The position numbers and the translations under genes were made by a program. 58,114 nucleotides of DNA from Paraburkholderia piptadeniae (lineage in GTDB: Bacteria; Pseudomonadota; Gammaproteobacteria; Burkholderiales; Burkholderiaceae), in contig NZ_CYGY02000061.1 in assembly GCF_900007165.1 (NCBI RefSeq), forward strand, positions 1 to 58,114, written 5' to 3'. Position 1 is the stretch's first letter. Each line of letters starts with the position of its first letter. The notes below the pieces were generated by a model. That model searched no databases. It was not told the DNA's origin and worked only from the letters and a program-made list of their open reading frames with translations. Shown here piece after piece: positions 1-7,609 of the stretch.

Positions 1-104
1 TTTAACTCGGGATACTAGTTCGCAACCGTTCGTCTGGAGCAAGTCGGCTGACGAGACTCTGGCAGCCTCGAATGGTTTTGTACGCGGGTCCAGAAGACCG
101 TGGA

Positions 105-353
105 ATGAACGCCACGAATATCGATACCGATGCAATCGATGAAGTCGCCCTGGCTCTGCTCTACCTGACACTACATGACCGAGACCGTGCATGGAAGGGC
201 TTCGACCGGGATGTGCTGAACCGCCATGAACGAGGCTTCATCGAAGATCCAGTCAACAAGACGAAATCCGTGATCTTTACCGACGAAGGTCTGCGCGGAT
301 CCGAGCGGCTTTCTTGCCAGCAGTTCTTCATTCCGGAAGGAAACGGGCATTGA
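105..353 (+). CDS. DUF6429 family protein
   Basis: Small protein of 82 residues recognised as DUF6429: the N-terminal block IDTDAIDEVALALLYLTLHD, then RAWKGFD and GFIEDPVNKTKSV are typical of that family. I chose the ATG at 105 because the family begins close to the IDTDAID block; an upstream ATG at 72 adds 11 unrelated residues. The C-terminus after RLSCQQFF looks divergent, so the last ten residues may be altered. No function is known for the family. It stands alone, with nothing recognisable between its end and the aldolase stop at 529. Confidence 0.7.
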   Translation: MNATNIDTDAIDEVALALLYLTLHDRDRAWKGFDRDVLNRHERGFIEDPVNKTKSVIFTDEGLRGSERLSCQQFFIPEGNGH

Positions 354-528
354 TTCAATTTCTGACTCACGACACAAGCCGCGCGAGAGAATATGCGGCC
401 AGAAGGGGGCGTAGTGTCTTCCGACGCAAATGCAGCCGGGCGATTTCAGCGTGAATATGAGGCGCTGCCGGCCACCCTTGTTGAGAGAGTTCAGATGCCG
501 CCCATACAATAGAACAGCATTCCTTGGA

Positions 529-1308
529 CTAGTTGCGATATGAACGGTCCCGTCGATCGAGAAAGCGCAGCATCGCGGGCCATTCCATTTCGCCATAGGG
601 GCGGCGCGTTTCCGGCTTGTAGAGGTGCGCGGTCTTGTCGATCACGTCTTGCGGCGGCAAATGAAGCTCCGTATTGCACGCCATCGCATCGACTTGCGCG
701 CGGCACGCATTTTCCAGCCAGTAAATCGCGTTGAAGGCTTGCGGTATGGACGCGCTTGCAACGAGCAGGCCATGATTGCGCAGAATCATCGCTTCGGCGT
801 TGCCCAGATCTTCAGCGAGCGTCTTGCGTTCTTCAAGGTCGATTGCCACGCCCTGATAGTCGTGATACGCAACAGGACTGAAACGCATCGCCGTTTGCGT
901 GAGCGGCAAGAGCCCGCACGACAGTGCCGACACAGCCAGTCCGCCTCGGCTATGCGTATGGATCACGCAATTCACGTCATGCCTCGCCGAGTGCACCGCG
1001 CTGTGAATCACGTAACCGGCTGCATTGACGCCGTAAGTGCCTTCGTTCGGATTGAAGAGCACGTTGCCGTCGATGTCGATCGTGATGAGGCTCGACGCCG
1101 TGATCTCCTCGTACATGTAGCCATACGGATTGATCAGCAGGCGCGTGTCGTCGCCGGGAATGCGTGCCGTGATGTGGTTGTACACGAGATCGCTCAAGCC
1201 GAAATAGGGCATCAGCCGGTAGCATGCGGCCAGGTCGACTCGCGTATTCCACTCCGCTTCGGAAACCGTCGACTTCACGTCGGACGGCACGTTGTGCTCC
1301 ATCAGCAT
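529..1308 (-). CDS. class II aldolase/adducin family protein
   Basis: Protein of 259 residues of the class II aldolase/adducin family (fuculose-phosphate aldolase fold), which uses a divalent metal to cleave or form C-C bonds on sugar phosphates or keto acids. Visible metal-ligand motifs are HTH (about residues 117-119) and RNHGLLVAS (His about 179). The start at 1308 has a GGAGA five to seven bases upstream; an upstream in-frame ATG at 1338 lacks this. It is the last gene of a minus-strand operon behind an amidohydrolase and an MFS carrier. Burkholderia catabolic loci often carry such orphan aldolases acting on hydroxy-acid or sugar-acid derivatives; the substrate cannot be told from sequence. 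Confidence 0.85.
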   Translation of the reverse strand: MLMEHNVPSDVKSTVSEAEWNTRVDLAACYRLMPYFGLSDLVYNHITARIPGDDTRLLINPYGYMYEEITASSLITIDIDGNVLFNPNEGTYGVNAAGYVIHSAVHSARHDVNCVIHTHSRGGLAVSALSCGLLPLTQTAMRFSPVAYHDYQGVAIDLEERKTLAEDLGNAEAMILRNHGLLVASASIPQAFNAIYWLENACRAQVDAMACNTELHLPPQDVIDKTAHLYKPETRRPYGEMEWPAMLRFLDRRDRSYRN

Positions 1309-1341
1309 GGGTCGTCTCCAGAATTCATCGGATAACACGGC

Positions 1342-2211
1342 TCATTGCGGGTCGAACCCGTAGAGCGCGACGGGGTTGTCCACGAGGATGCGTTGCTGCG
1401 CGTGCAGTGACGGCGCCCAACGCATCAGCGCGTCGAGCAGCTCGCCGTCATCGGGCATCGTACCTTCGAGATTAGGATGAGGCCAATCGGTGCCCCACAC
1501 GCAACGTTCGGTCGCCACGTGCGCGAAGAGTGTCGCAAGCGCGTCGACATCGCGAAACGGATAGCCCTCGTTCGAGCAACGATACCCGCATAGCTTCAAC
1601 CATGCACGGCCACCATCGAGCAGCGCACGCAACGCGGTGACGGCGCGATGCGCCGTGCCCCACGTCGCCGGTATCTGCCCCATGTGATCGATGACGACGT
1701 CGGTGGGCAGGCGGCGCAGTATCGGCAGCAGATCGGGCAGATCGGCGCCGTTTGCATAGATCTGTGTGTGCCAGCCGAACGGCGCAATCTTCTCCGAAAG
1801 TTGCGTCAGATGTTCGATGGGCGGACCGCCCGGCGTTACGAGATTGACCCGCACGCCACGCACGCCGTCTTCGTGCATCTGCCGCAACGCCGCATCGCCG
1901 ATAGTCGGATCGATCACCACGATTGCGCGGCTGCGGTGCGCGCCGAAGTGCGCCACGGCATCGAGCGTGCAACGGTTGTCGGTGCCGTAGAAGCTGGGCT
2001 GCACGATGACGACGCGCTGCACGCCGAGCACCTCCTGCACATGTCCGTACTGGCGCAGCGACGCTTCGGGCGGCGTATAGGCGCGGCCTTCGCTCAATGG
2101 AAAGCGTTCGAACGGACCGGCGATATGAATATGGCAGTCGCATGCGCCGGGCGGCGCTTTGTGCCCGGGCGTGCTGATCGTCGTGCGTGGTGCCTGGCAG
2201 GTTGCGGACAT
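1342..2211 (-). CDS. amidohydrolase family 2 (2-pyrone-4,6-dicarboxylate hydrolase-like)
   Basis: Protein of 289 residues of the amidohydrolase_2 (TIM barrel) family that includes PDC lactonase LigI and other lactonases. Family landmarks are visible: DCHIHI near residues 25-30, VIDHMGQ with His176, and WGTDWPHPN with Asp242. It probably opens a lactone or an aromatic-derived acid. It lies between the MFS gene (15 bp upstream) and the aldolase (34 bp downstream), so the three are surely one transcript. A paralogue at 23536 has the same neighbour type. The ATG at 2211 has only a weak Shine-Dalgarno, but no better start is seen. Confidence 0.85.
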   Translation of the reverse strand: MSATCQAPRTTISTPGHKAPPGACDCHIHIAGPFERFPLSEGRAYTPPEASLRQYGHVQEVLGVQRVVIVQPSFYGTDNRCTLDAVAHFGAHRSRAIVVIDPTIGDAALRQMHEDGVRGVRVNLVTPGGPPIEHLTQLSEKIAPFGWHTQIYANGADLPDLLPILRRLPTDVVIDHMGQIPATWGTAHRAVTALRALLDGGRAWLKLCGYRCSNEGYPFRDVDALATLFAHVATERCVWGTDWPHPNLEGTMPDDGELLDALMRWAPSLHAQQRILVDNPVALYGFDPQ

Positions 2212-2225
2212 GAAGGGTATGGGTA

Positions 2226-3512
2226 TCAGGACGGGGTATAGCTCTTGGCCGCGCCGCCTTCGGGCTGCTGGGACGGCTCGACATCGTCGGGCAACGGCCT
2301 GCCGAGCGTTTCGGGCAACAGCAGCACGGCGAGGAACATGACGGCATAAGCCGCGATGCCGAACGCCGCGATCGCGTTACCCAGTCCTATCACGCTGGTC
2401 AACTTGCCGACGAGAGCCGGAAAGAGCGCGCCGATGCCACGGCCGAAGTTGTAGCAGAAGCCTTGCCCCGCAGCGCGGATGCGCGTCGGAAACAGCTCGG
2501 TCATGTACGGTCCCATCGGCGAGAACATCATGAACGCGCAGAGGCCGAGCGGAAAACCGAGCACGAGCATTGCGCGGTTGCTGATCGGCATCAGCATGTA
2601 GGCGCCGAGTATCACGGCCGAGCCGATCGCGCTGAGCATGAAAGTCCGCTTGCGCCCGATCGAATCGGCCAGATACGCACCGAGAATGAAGCCGACGAAC
2701 GCGCCGACGATCATCACCGTCGTATAGCCCGTCGTGCCGATGACGGAGAGTCCGCGAGTCGTCTTGAGGTACGTCGGCAGCCAGATCAGGAACGTGTACG
2801 AGCCGCCGATCGATCCCGTTGCCAGCGCGGAGACTCTGAGCGTCGTCGCGAGATAGTCGGTGCGAAAGATGGCGAGCAACTGGCGCAGCATGCCGCGGTT
2901 GGGCCGCTCGCGTCGTCCTTTAGTGAAGACGCCCGATTCGGGTACGTGCCGGCGCACCCAGAACACCAGCAGCGCGGGCGCGAGGCCGATCCAGAAGAGC
3001 GCGCGCCACGCAAGATGCTCCGGCATGGTCGAGAAGAACAGGCCGAACAGCAGCGCCGCCAGGCCCCAGCCCACAGCCCATCCGCTCTGCACGATGCCGA
3101 CTGCACGGCCGCGATAGACGCCTCGCACCGTCTCGCCGATCAGCACGGCGCCCGCCGCCCATTCGCCGCCAAAGCCGAAGCCTTGCAGCGCGCGGCAGAT
3201 GAACAACTGCTCGTAGTTCTGCGTGAAGCCCGACGCGAACGTGAAGATCGCATACCAGAGGATCGTGGCCTGCAGTACCGCAACGCGGCCAAAGCGGTCG
3301 GCGGCGAGTCCGCTGAGCCATCCGCCGATGGCCGATGCGAGCAGCGTCACTGTCCCGAGTACGCCGGCTTCGGCTGCCGTGATGTGCCAGCTGATCAGCA
3401 ACGTCGGAATGACGAAGCTGTAGACCTGCACGTCGAGCGCATCGAGTGTCCAGCCCAGGAAACAGCCGGCCATGGTGCGCCGCTCAGTCTTGTCGAGCTC
3501 CGTCATCCACAT
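2226..3512 (-). CDS. MFS transporter, aromatic acid:H+ symporter type
   Basis: Carrier of 428 residues with about twelve hydrophobic segments and MFS signatures: GWTLDALDVQVYSFVIP in TM1 and the loop motif GLAADRFGRVAV. Also seen are QGFGFGGEWAAGAVL and the DSIGRKR repeat. The closest recognisable group is the AAHS/benzoate-sialate type carriers. The start at 3512 (MWMTELDKTE) follows AGGAGA by five bases. It heads the operon with the amidohydrolase and aldolase and is divergent from an IclR regulator. It is clearly paralogous to the carrier at 22185. The cargo is probably an organic or aromatic acid. Confidence 0.9.
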   Translation of the reverse strand: MWMTELDKTERRTMAGCFLGWTLDALDVQVYSFVIPTLLISWHITAAEAGVLGTVTLLASAIGGWLSGLAADRFGRVAVLQATILWYAIFTFASGFTQNYEQLFICRALQGFGFGGEWAAGAVLIGETVRGVYRGRAVGIVQSGWAVGWGLAALLFGLFFSTMPEHLAWRALFWIGLAPALLVFWVRRHVPESGVFTKGRRERPNRGMLRQLLAIFRTDYLATTLRVSALATGSIGGSYTFLIWLPTYLKTTRGLSVIGTTGYTTVMIVGAFVGFILGAYLADSIGRKRTFMLSAIGSAVILGAYMLMPISNRAMLVLGFPLGLCAFMMFSPMGPYMTELFPTRIRAAGQGFCYNFGRGIGALFPALVGKLTSVIGLGNAIAAFGIAAYAVMFLAVLLLPETLGRPLPDDVEPSQQPEGGAAKSYTPS

Positions 3513-3647
3513 GTCTGTCTCCTGATCGTGCGCCGGCTTGCGTCGCCTTGAGCATCGCAGAACGTTCGTCATCCGAATCGTTTCGACGGTTTCTGCAACG
3601 GGCATGAGATCGGTGCTCCTGCCGCATCGACGCTTGCTTTTCGCTAT

Positions 3648-3665
3648 TTCGAAAGCGCTTTCGAA
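3648..3665. promoter_or_regulatory. 18-bp perfect palindrome, probable IclR operator
   Basis: TTCGAAAGCGCTTTCGAA is a perfect palindrome lying 136 bases upstream of the MFS start, in the divergent region next to an IclR regulator. IclR proteins bind short palindromes as dimers of dimers. Assigning this site to the neighbouring IclR is inference. Confidence 0.5.
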
Positions 3666-3854
3666 TTTTAGAATGTTTGGATCGAAATATAGGAGCCGGT
3701 TTTTGACGTGTCAAGGAACGCTGACGCCGCGCCGGATAGGGCCCAAGTCCTGTCGAAGCGCCTGCCGTAGCGCTTTGCGGGCATCGAGCGACACGCACCA
3801 GGGCTTTCCACTAGCTCGCGATGCTGGCATAGGCGGTCAATTTCCCTATACTTG

Positions 3855-3883
3855 TTTTCGAAATGTCAAATCATTTTTCGAAC
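3855..3883. promoter_or_regulatory. paired TTTTCGAA half-sites upstream of iclR-type gene
   Basis: TTTTCGAAAT at 3855 and TTTTTCGAAC at 3874 repeat the core of the palindrome at 3648, about two helical turns apart, and end eight bases before the likely ATG at 3891. This position suits autorepression by the IclR protein. Confidence 0.4.
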
Positions 3884-3890
3884 ATACGAA

Positions 3891-4622
3891 ATGAAACCGA
3901 CCGATCGCGCGCTGGGCATTTTCGAAGCATTCGAGAGCGAAGGGCGTCCGCTGACGCTCAGCGAACTCGCCGAAGCGGCAGGCCTGCCCGTGAGCACGAG
4001 TCACGGCATCGTGCGCGTGCTGCTCGAACGCGGCTATCTGTATCTGACGAGCCGAAGGAAGGACCTGTTTCCCACGCGCCGCCTGTACGACATGGCGGCG
4101 AAGATCATTGCGAACGATCCGTACCTCGAACGCATCGAGCCGCAGCTTCAGACGCTGCGCGATGCGACGCAGGAAACGGTCATCGTCGGCAAGCGGCAGC
4201 ACGACGAGATCGTCTATCTGCGCGTGCTGGAAGGGCCGCAGACGATTCGCTACAGCTCGGCGGCGGGCGAACTGAAGCCGCTGCATTCGACTTCGATCGG
4301 CAAGGCGATGCTGAGCCGGGTCGACGCAGGCGAACTGCGGCGCTTCCTCGCGCAGGCCGCGCTGTCGAGCGTCACGGACAACACGCTCACCTCGGCCGAC
4401 GCACTGTTCGACGACATCGCGCAGTCACGCGAGCAGGGCTACTTCGTGACACGGGGCGAGAGCGTCAGCGACGTGTTCGCGGTCGCGGTGCCTATAGACG
4501 TGAACCGCGACGTGCTGGGCATCGCCATCGCCGGGCCGCGTCACCGGATGGAAGATCAGATCGAGCGGATCGGCGCCGTGCTGCTCGAAGCGAAGCGCGC
4601 GGTCGAAGCGGGCGGGCACTGA
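3891..4622 (+). CDS. IclR family transcriptional regulator
   Basis: Regulator of 243 residues. The N-terminal winged HTH is seen in ALGIFEAFESEGRPLTLSELAEAAG followed by STSHGIVRVLLERGYL (split here from adjoining segments). The C-terminal effector domain contains LHSTSIGKAML and FAVAVPIDVNRDVLGIAIAG, both typical of IclR. I chose ATG 3891 because IclR proteins begin just before the RALGIFEAF block; an ATG at 3852 would overlap the presumed operator. It is divergent from the MFS/amidohydrolase/aldolase operon and 13 bases upstream of the mutase operon, so it may control both. The effector is likely a small acid from one of these pathways. Confidence 0.9.
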   Translation: MKPTDRALGIFEAFESEGRPLTLSELAEAAGLPVSTSHGIVRVLLERGYLYLTSRRKDLFPTRRLYDMAAKIIANDPYLERIEPQLQTLRDATQETVIVGKRQHDEIVYLRVLEGPQTIRYSSAAGELKPLHSTSIGKAMLSRVDAGELRRFLAQAALSSVTDNTLTSADALFDDIAQSREQGYFVTRGESVSDVFAVAVPIDVNRDVLGIAIAGPRHRMEDQIERIGAVLLEAKRAVEAGGH

Positions 4623-4635
4623 CGCTAGAGTGCAA

Positions 4636-5445
4636 ATGAACGTGCAAGCGAACACACAACCGAACGTGCTAGCGGACGTGCGCAACGGCGTCCTTCACGT
4701 GACGATCAACCGCCCGGACAAACGCAACGCGCTGAACCGGGCGACGCTCGACGCCTTGCGCGACGTCTTTGCCGGTGCCGCGCACGACGCCGCATTGCAC
4801 GCGGTCGTGCTGACGGCAGCGGGCGAACGCAGCTTTGCGGCGGGCGGCGATTTGCGCGAGTTCGACGCGCTGCGCAGTGAGGCCGATGCGGCCGCGCTGT
4901 TCGATCACGCGGCAGCCGCGCTCGACGCGATCCGCGCGGCGCCCGTGCCCGTGATCGCCGCGTTGAATGGCACGGCGCTGGGCGGCGGCGCGGAACTGGC
5001 GGTCGCGTGCGACTACCGCGTCGCGGCGGCGCATGCGTGCATCGGCTTCGTGCAGGCGACGCTCGCCATCACGACGGGCTTCAGCGGGTCGGCCGATCTG
5101 TTCGCGCTGCTCGGCCCGGCGCGCGCAATGCGTGTGCTCGCCGAGGCGCGTTTGATGGACGCGAAAGAAGCGCTGGCGCTTGGCCTGATCGATGACGTGT
5201 GCGAGCGAGAGCAGTCGCTGGACGAACGCGTCGCGCAGTTCGCGCAGCCGTTTGCCGGCCGCGCGCCGCATGTGGTTCGCGCAATGAAGCAGATTGCTGC
5301 CGCGCATCGCCATGCATTGGCGCAGGCGATGCGCGACGCGGAGCGCGCAGCCTTCGTGGCGACATGGACTGCGCCCGCGCACTGGGAGCAGGCGCAAAAG
5401 TTTCTCGACCGGCAGCGCGCATCGACAACCGACCCAAAGGCGTAG
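4636..5445 (+). CDS. enoyl-CoA hydratase/isomerase superfamily protein with atypical active site
   Basis: Crotonase-fold protein of 269 residues. It has the oxyanion-hole segments SFAAGGDLREF and NGTALGGGAEL. The first catalytic Glu of hydratases is present (Glu120, in GGGAEL). The position of the second (Glu164 in rat mitochondrial hydratase) falls on Gln140 (GFVQAT), so it is probably not a classical hydratase. Superfamily members lacking this Glu include decarboxylases and isomerases. Methylmalonyl-CoA decarboxylase-like activity would fit the mutase next door but is only inferred. The start is uncertain: GTG 4630 or ATG 4636, both with a weak ribosome site. It lies 50 bases upstream of the mutase gene. 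Confidence 0.8.
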   Translation: MNVQANTQPNVLADVRNGVLHVTINRPDKRNALNRATLDALRDVFAGAAHDAALHAVVLTAAGERSFAAGGDLREFDALRSEADAAALFDHAAAALDAIRAAPVPVIAALNGTALGGGAELAVACDYRVAAAHACIGFVQATLAITTGFSGSADLFALLGPARAMRVLAEARLMDAKEALALGLIDDVCEREQSLDERVAQFAQPFAGRAPHVVRAMKQIAAAHRHALAQAMRDAERAAFVATWTAPAHWEQAQKFLDRQRASTTDPKA

Positions 5446-5495
5446 ACGGTGCTGCATGCGCCGTTCCGCCATTGCAAAGAAAGGAGCCTCCAAGT

Positions 5496-7148
5496 ATGAA
5501 GTCAAGTGCAGCCGAACTCGACGAAGCGATGGCCATGCCGCATCCCGACCGCACGCCATCGGGACTGCATGTGCCCGTCGTGGTCGGTCCCGGCGAAGCG
5601 AACGGCACGAACGGCACGAACGGCGCGAACGGCAATGACGGGATCGGCGCGCCGGGACAGTTTCCGTTCACGCGCGGCATTTTCGCGGACGGCTATCGCG
5701 GGCGCCTCTGGACGATGCGCCAGTACTCGGGATTCGGCACGGCGGAGGAATCGAACGAACGCTACCGCTTCCTGTTGCAGCAAGGTCAGACGGGGCTCTC
5801 AGTCGCGCTCGACCTGCCGACGCAGTGCGGCCTCGACCCCGATGATCCGATGGCGCGCTCCGAGATCGGCAAGGTCGGCGTATCGCTTTCGAACCTCTCC
5901 GAGATGGAGCTGCTGTTCCAGGGCATCGACTTGAGCCGCATTTCGACGTCGTTCACGATCAACGGCACGGCGGCGATGATCTACGCGATGTACGTCGCCT
6001 GCGCGGACAAGAAGGGCGTGCCGCGCGACAAGCTGACGGGCACGATCCAGAACGACATCCTGAAGGAGTACGTGGCGCGCGGCACGTGGATTTTTCCCGT
6101 GCGTCCGTCCATGCGCCTGATCGCCGATTCGATTCTGTACTCGAACGACGTGTCGCCGCGCTTCAATCCGATTTCGATTGCGGGCGCGCACATGCGCGAC
6201 GCGGGCTGCACGGCCGTCGAGGAAATGGCATACACGCTCGCCAACGGCCTCGCGTACGTGGATGCCGTCGTCGCGCGCAGCGGCGACGTCGCGAAGTTCG
6301 CGCGGCGCCTGAGCTTCTTCTTCTATGTGCACATGGATCTCTTCGAAGAGGTCGCGAAGTTTCGCGCGGGGCGCCGGGCGTGGGCGCGGCTCATCAAGGA
6401 GCGCTACGGCGTCGATGACGAGAAGGCGCAGATGTTCCGCTTCGGCGTCGTGTGCGGCGGCTCGTCGCTGACGTCCGCGCAGCCGTACAACAACGTCGTG
6501 CGCGTCGCGATCGAAACATGTGCGGCCGTGATGGGCGGCGCGCAATCCGTCTTCACCTGCGCCTACGACGAAGCGTTCCAGATTCCAACCGAATTCTCCG
6601 CCGAGCTTGCGTTGCGAACGCAACAGATCATCGGCTACGAAAGCGGCATCGCGCGCACGGTCGATCCGCTCGGCGGCTCGTACTTCGTCGAGGAACTCAC
6701 CGACCGTACGGAAGCGCGCATCGGCGAACTGATGGACGAGATCGACGCCTATGGCGGCGCGGTGAAAGCGATCGAAGACGGCTGGCTGCAACTGCGCATC
6801 GCGAAGAGTGCGCTGCAGCGCAAGCGCGAGACGGATGACCGCGAACGGCTCGTCGTCGGCCAGAACTGTTTCCGGCGCGAGAACCAGGTCGAGCAGCCGG
6901 GCGAACTGTTTCATCTGAATCCGCAGGCGAGCGCGACCGTCGTCGAGCGTTTCGAGCGGCTGCGCGATACGCGCAACCAGACGGAAGCGCAGAAGTCGCT
7001 CGATGCATTGAGCGCGGCGGCCGCGCGCGACGAGGGCAACCTGATGCCATATCTCGTCGATTGCTGTCATGCGTACGCGACTGTCGGCGAAATGGTTGCG
7101 CGGTTGAAAGAGCAATGGGGCGAATTCGAGGAGCCGGTCCATCTATGA
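5496..7148 (+). CDS. methylmalonyl-CoA mutase family protein, catalytic (large) subunit
   Basis: B12-dependent acyl-CoA mutase catalytic subunit of 550 residues without the cobalamin domain, which is the next gene. Motifs RQYSGFGTAEESN, GQTGLSVALDLPT, TIQNDILKEY and ARTVDPLGGSYFVEELT identify it. Residues matching the P. shermanii methylmalonyl-CoA mutase carboxyl-binding set are kept with a constant offset of 12: Tyr77 (Tyr89), Arg195 (Arg207), His232 (His244). This predicts a carboxyl-bearing acyl-CoA substrate rather than isobutyryl- or 2-hydroxyisobutyryl-CoA. The start has AAGGAG nine bases upstream. Residues 34-49 form an odd Asn-Gly-Thr-rich linker. The stop overlaps the next ATG (ATGA). 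Confidence 0.9.
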   Translation: MKSSAAELDEAMAMPHPDRTPSGLHVPVVVGPGEANGTNGTNGANGNDGIGAPGQFPFTRGIFADGYRGRLWTMRQYSGFGTAEESNERYRFLLQQGQTGLSVALDLPTQCGLDPDDPMARSEIGKVGVSLSNLSEMELLFQGIDLSRISTSFTINGTAAMIYAMYVACADKKGVPRDKLTGTIQNDILKEYVARGTWIFPVRPSMRLIADSILYSNDVSPRFNPISIAGAHMRDAGCTAVEEMAYTLANGLAYVDAVVARSGDVAKFARRLSFFFYVHMDLFEEVAKFRAGRRAWARLIKERYGVDDEKAQMFRFGVVCGGSSLTSAQPYNNVVRVAIETCAAVMGGAQSVFTCAYDEAFQIPTEFSAELALRTQQIIGYESGIARTVDPLGGSYFVEELTDRTEARIGELMDEIDAYGGAVKAIEDGWLQLRIAKSALQRKRETDDRERLVVGQNCFRRENQVEQPGELFHLNPQASATVVERFERLRDTRNQTEAQKSLDALSAAAARDEGNLMPYLVDCCHAYATVGEMVARLKEQWGEFEEPVHL

Positions 7149-7609
7149 ACAGCACGAGCAGCAGTTCCGCCAACCCGGCTGGCCATGCCGCCGCGACGTC
7201 CCGCAGCGCGCACGCGCCACTCAAGGGCAAGCGCATTCTCGTTGCGAAGCCCGGGCTCGATGGACACGATATCGGCGCCAAAGTGATCGCACTCGCGTTT
7301 CGGGATGCCGGCGCGAGTGTGATCTACACGGGTCTGCGCAAAAGCCCGGAGTACATCGCGCGGATTGCCGTCGATGAAGACGTCGATGCCGTTGGCCTGT
7401 CCATTCTGTCGGGCAGCCACAACGAACTCGTCGCGCGCACGGTCGAACTGCTCTCGGATCGCGGCGCGGGCGAAATTCCCGTGTTCGTCGGCGGCACGAT
7501 ACCCGCCGACGATCGCGCGGCGTTCCTGAAGGCGGGCATTCGCGGCGTGTTCACAAGCGACATGCCGCTCGACACCGTGATCGACGCCGTTGCAAAGGTG
7601 CTCGGATGA
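7145..7609 (+). CDS. cobalamin-binding (small) subunit of B12-dependent acyl-CoA mutase
   Basis: Protein of 154 residues with a disordered Ser/Ala-rich N-terminus (about 27 residues) and then a B12-binding Rossmann-like domain. It has the DxHxxG motif (Asp39-Gly-His41-Asp-Ile-Gly44), whose His replaces the lower axial ligand of cobalamin, then LSGSHNELV and the GGTIP turn. It pairs with the large subunit upstream, overlapping it by ATGA, and overlaps the CoA-transferase downstream by ATGA. Splitting of the two mutase domains is known in isobutyryl-CoA and 2-hydroxyisobutyryl-CoA mutases, and also in archaeal-type methylmalonyl-CoA mutases. Confidence 0.92.
   Translation: MNSTSSSSANPAGHAAATSRSAHAPLKGKRILVAKPGLDGHDIGAKVIALAFRDAGASVIYTGLRKSPEYIARIAVDEDVDAVGLSILSGSHNELVARTVELLSDRGAGEIPVFVGGTIPADDRAAFLKAGIRGVFTSDMPLDTVIDAVAKVLG

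Larger units (their letters stand above)
3513..3890. other. intergenic divergent control region
   Basis: The 378 bases between the MFS operon (minus) and the IclR gene (plus) contain no convincing gene. The part nearer the regulator is AT-richer than its surroundings and carries several TTCGAA-centred elements, listed separately. This is the expected place for both promoters. Confidence 0.6.

Noticed and set aside
5799..7142. Long open frame of 447 codons on the minus strand across the mutase gene
   Set aside because: Antisense mirror of a highly GC-biased real gene; the translation is Arg/His/Ala-rich with no family motif. The same holds for long frames antisense to the MFS gene (2463-3551), transketolase (47853-49427), TRAP permease (49303-51423) and 44055-46022.
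5496..7609. 2-hydroxyisobutyryl-CoA mutase (HcmAB) as the identity of the split mutase
   Set aside because: HCM has Ile and Gln where this protein has Tyr77 and Arg195; the retained Tyr/Arg pair points to a carboxyl-bearing substrate.
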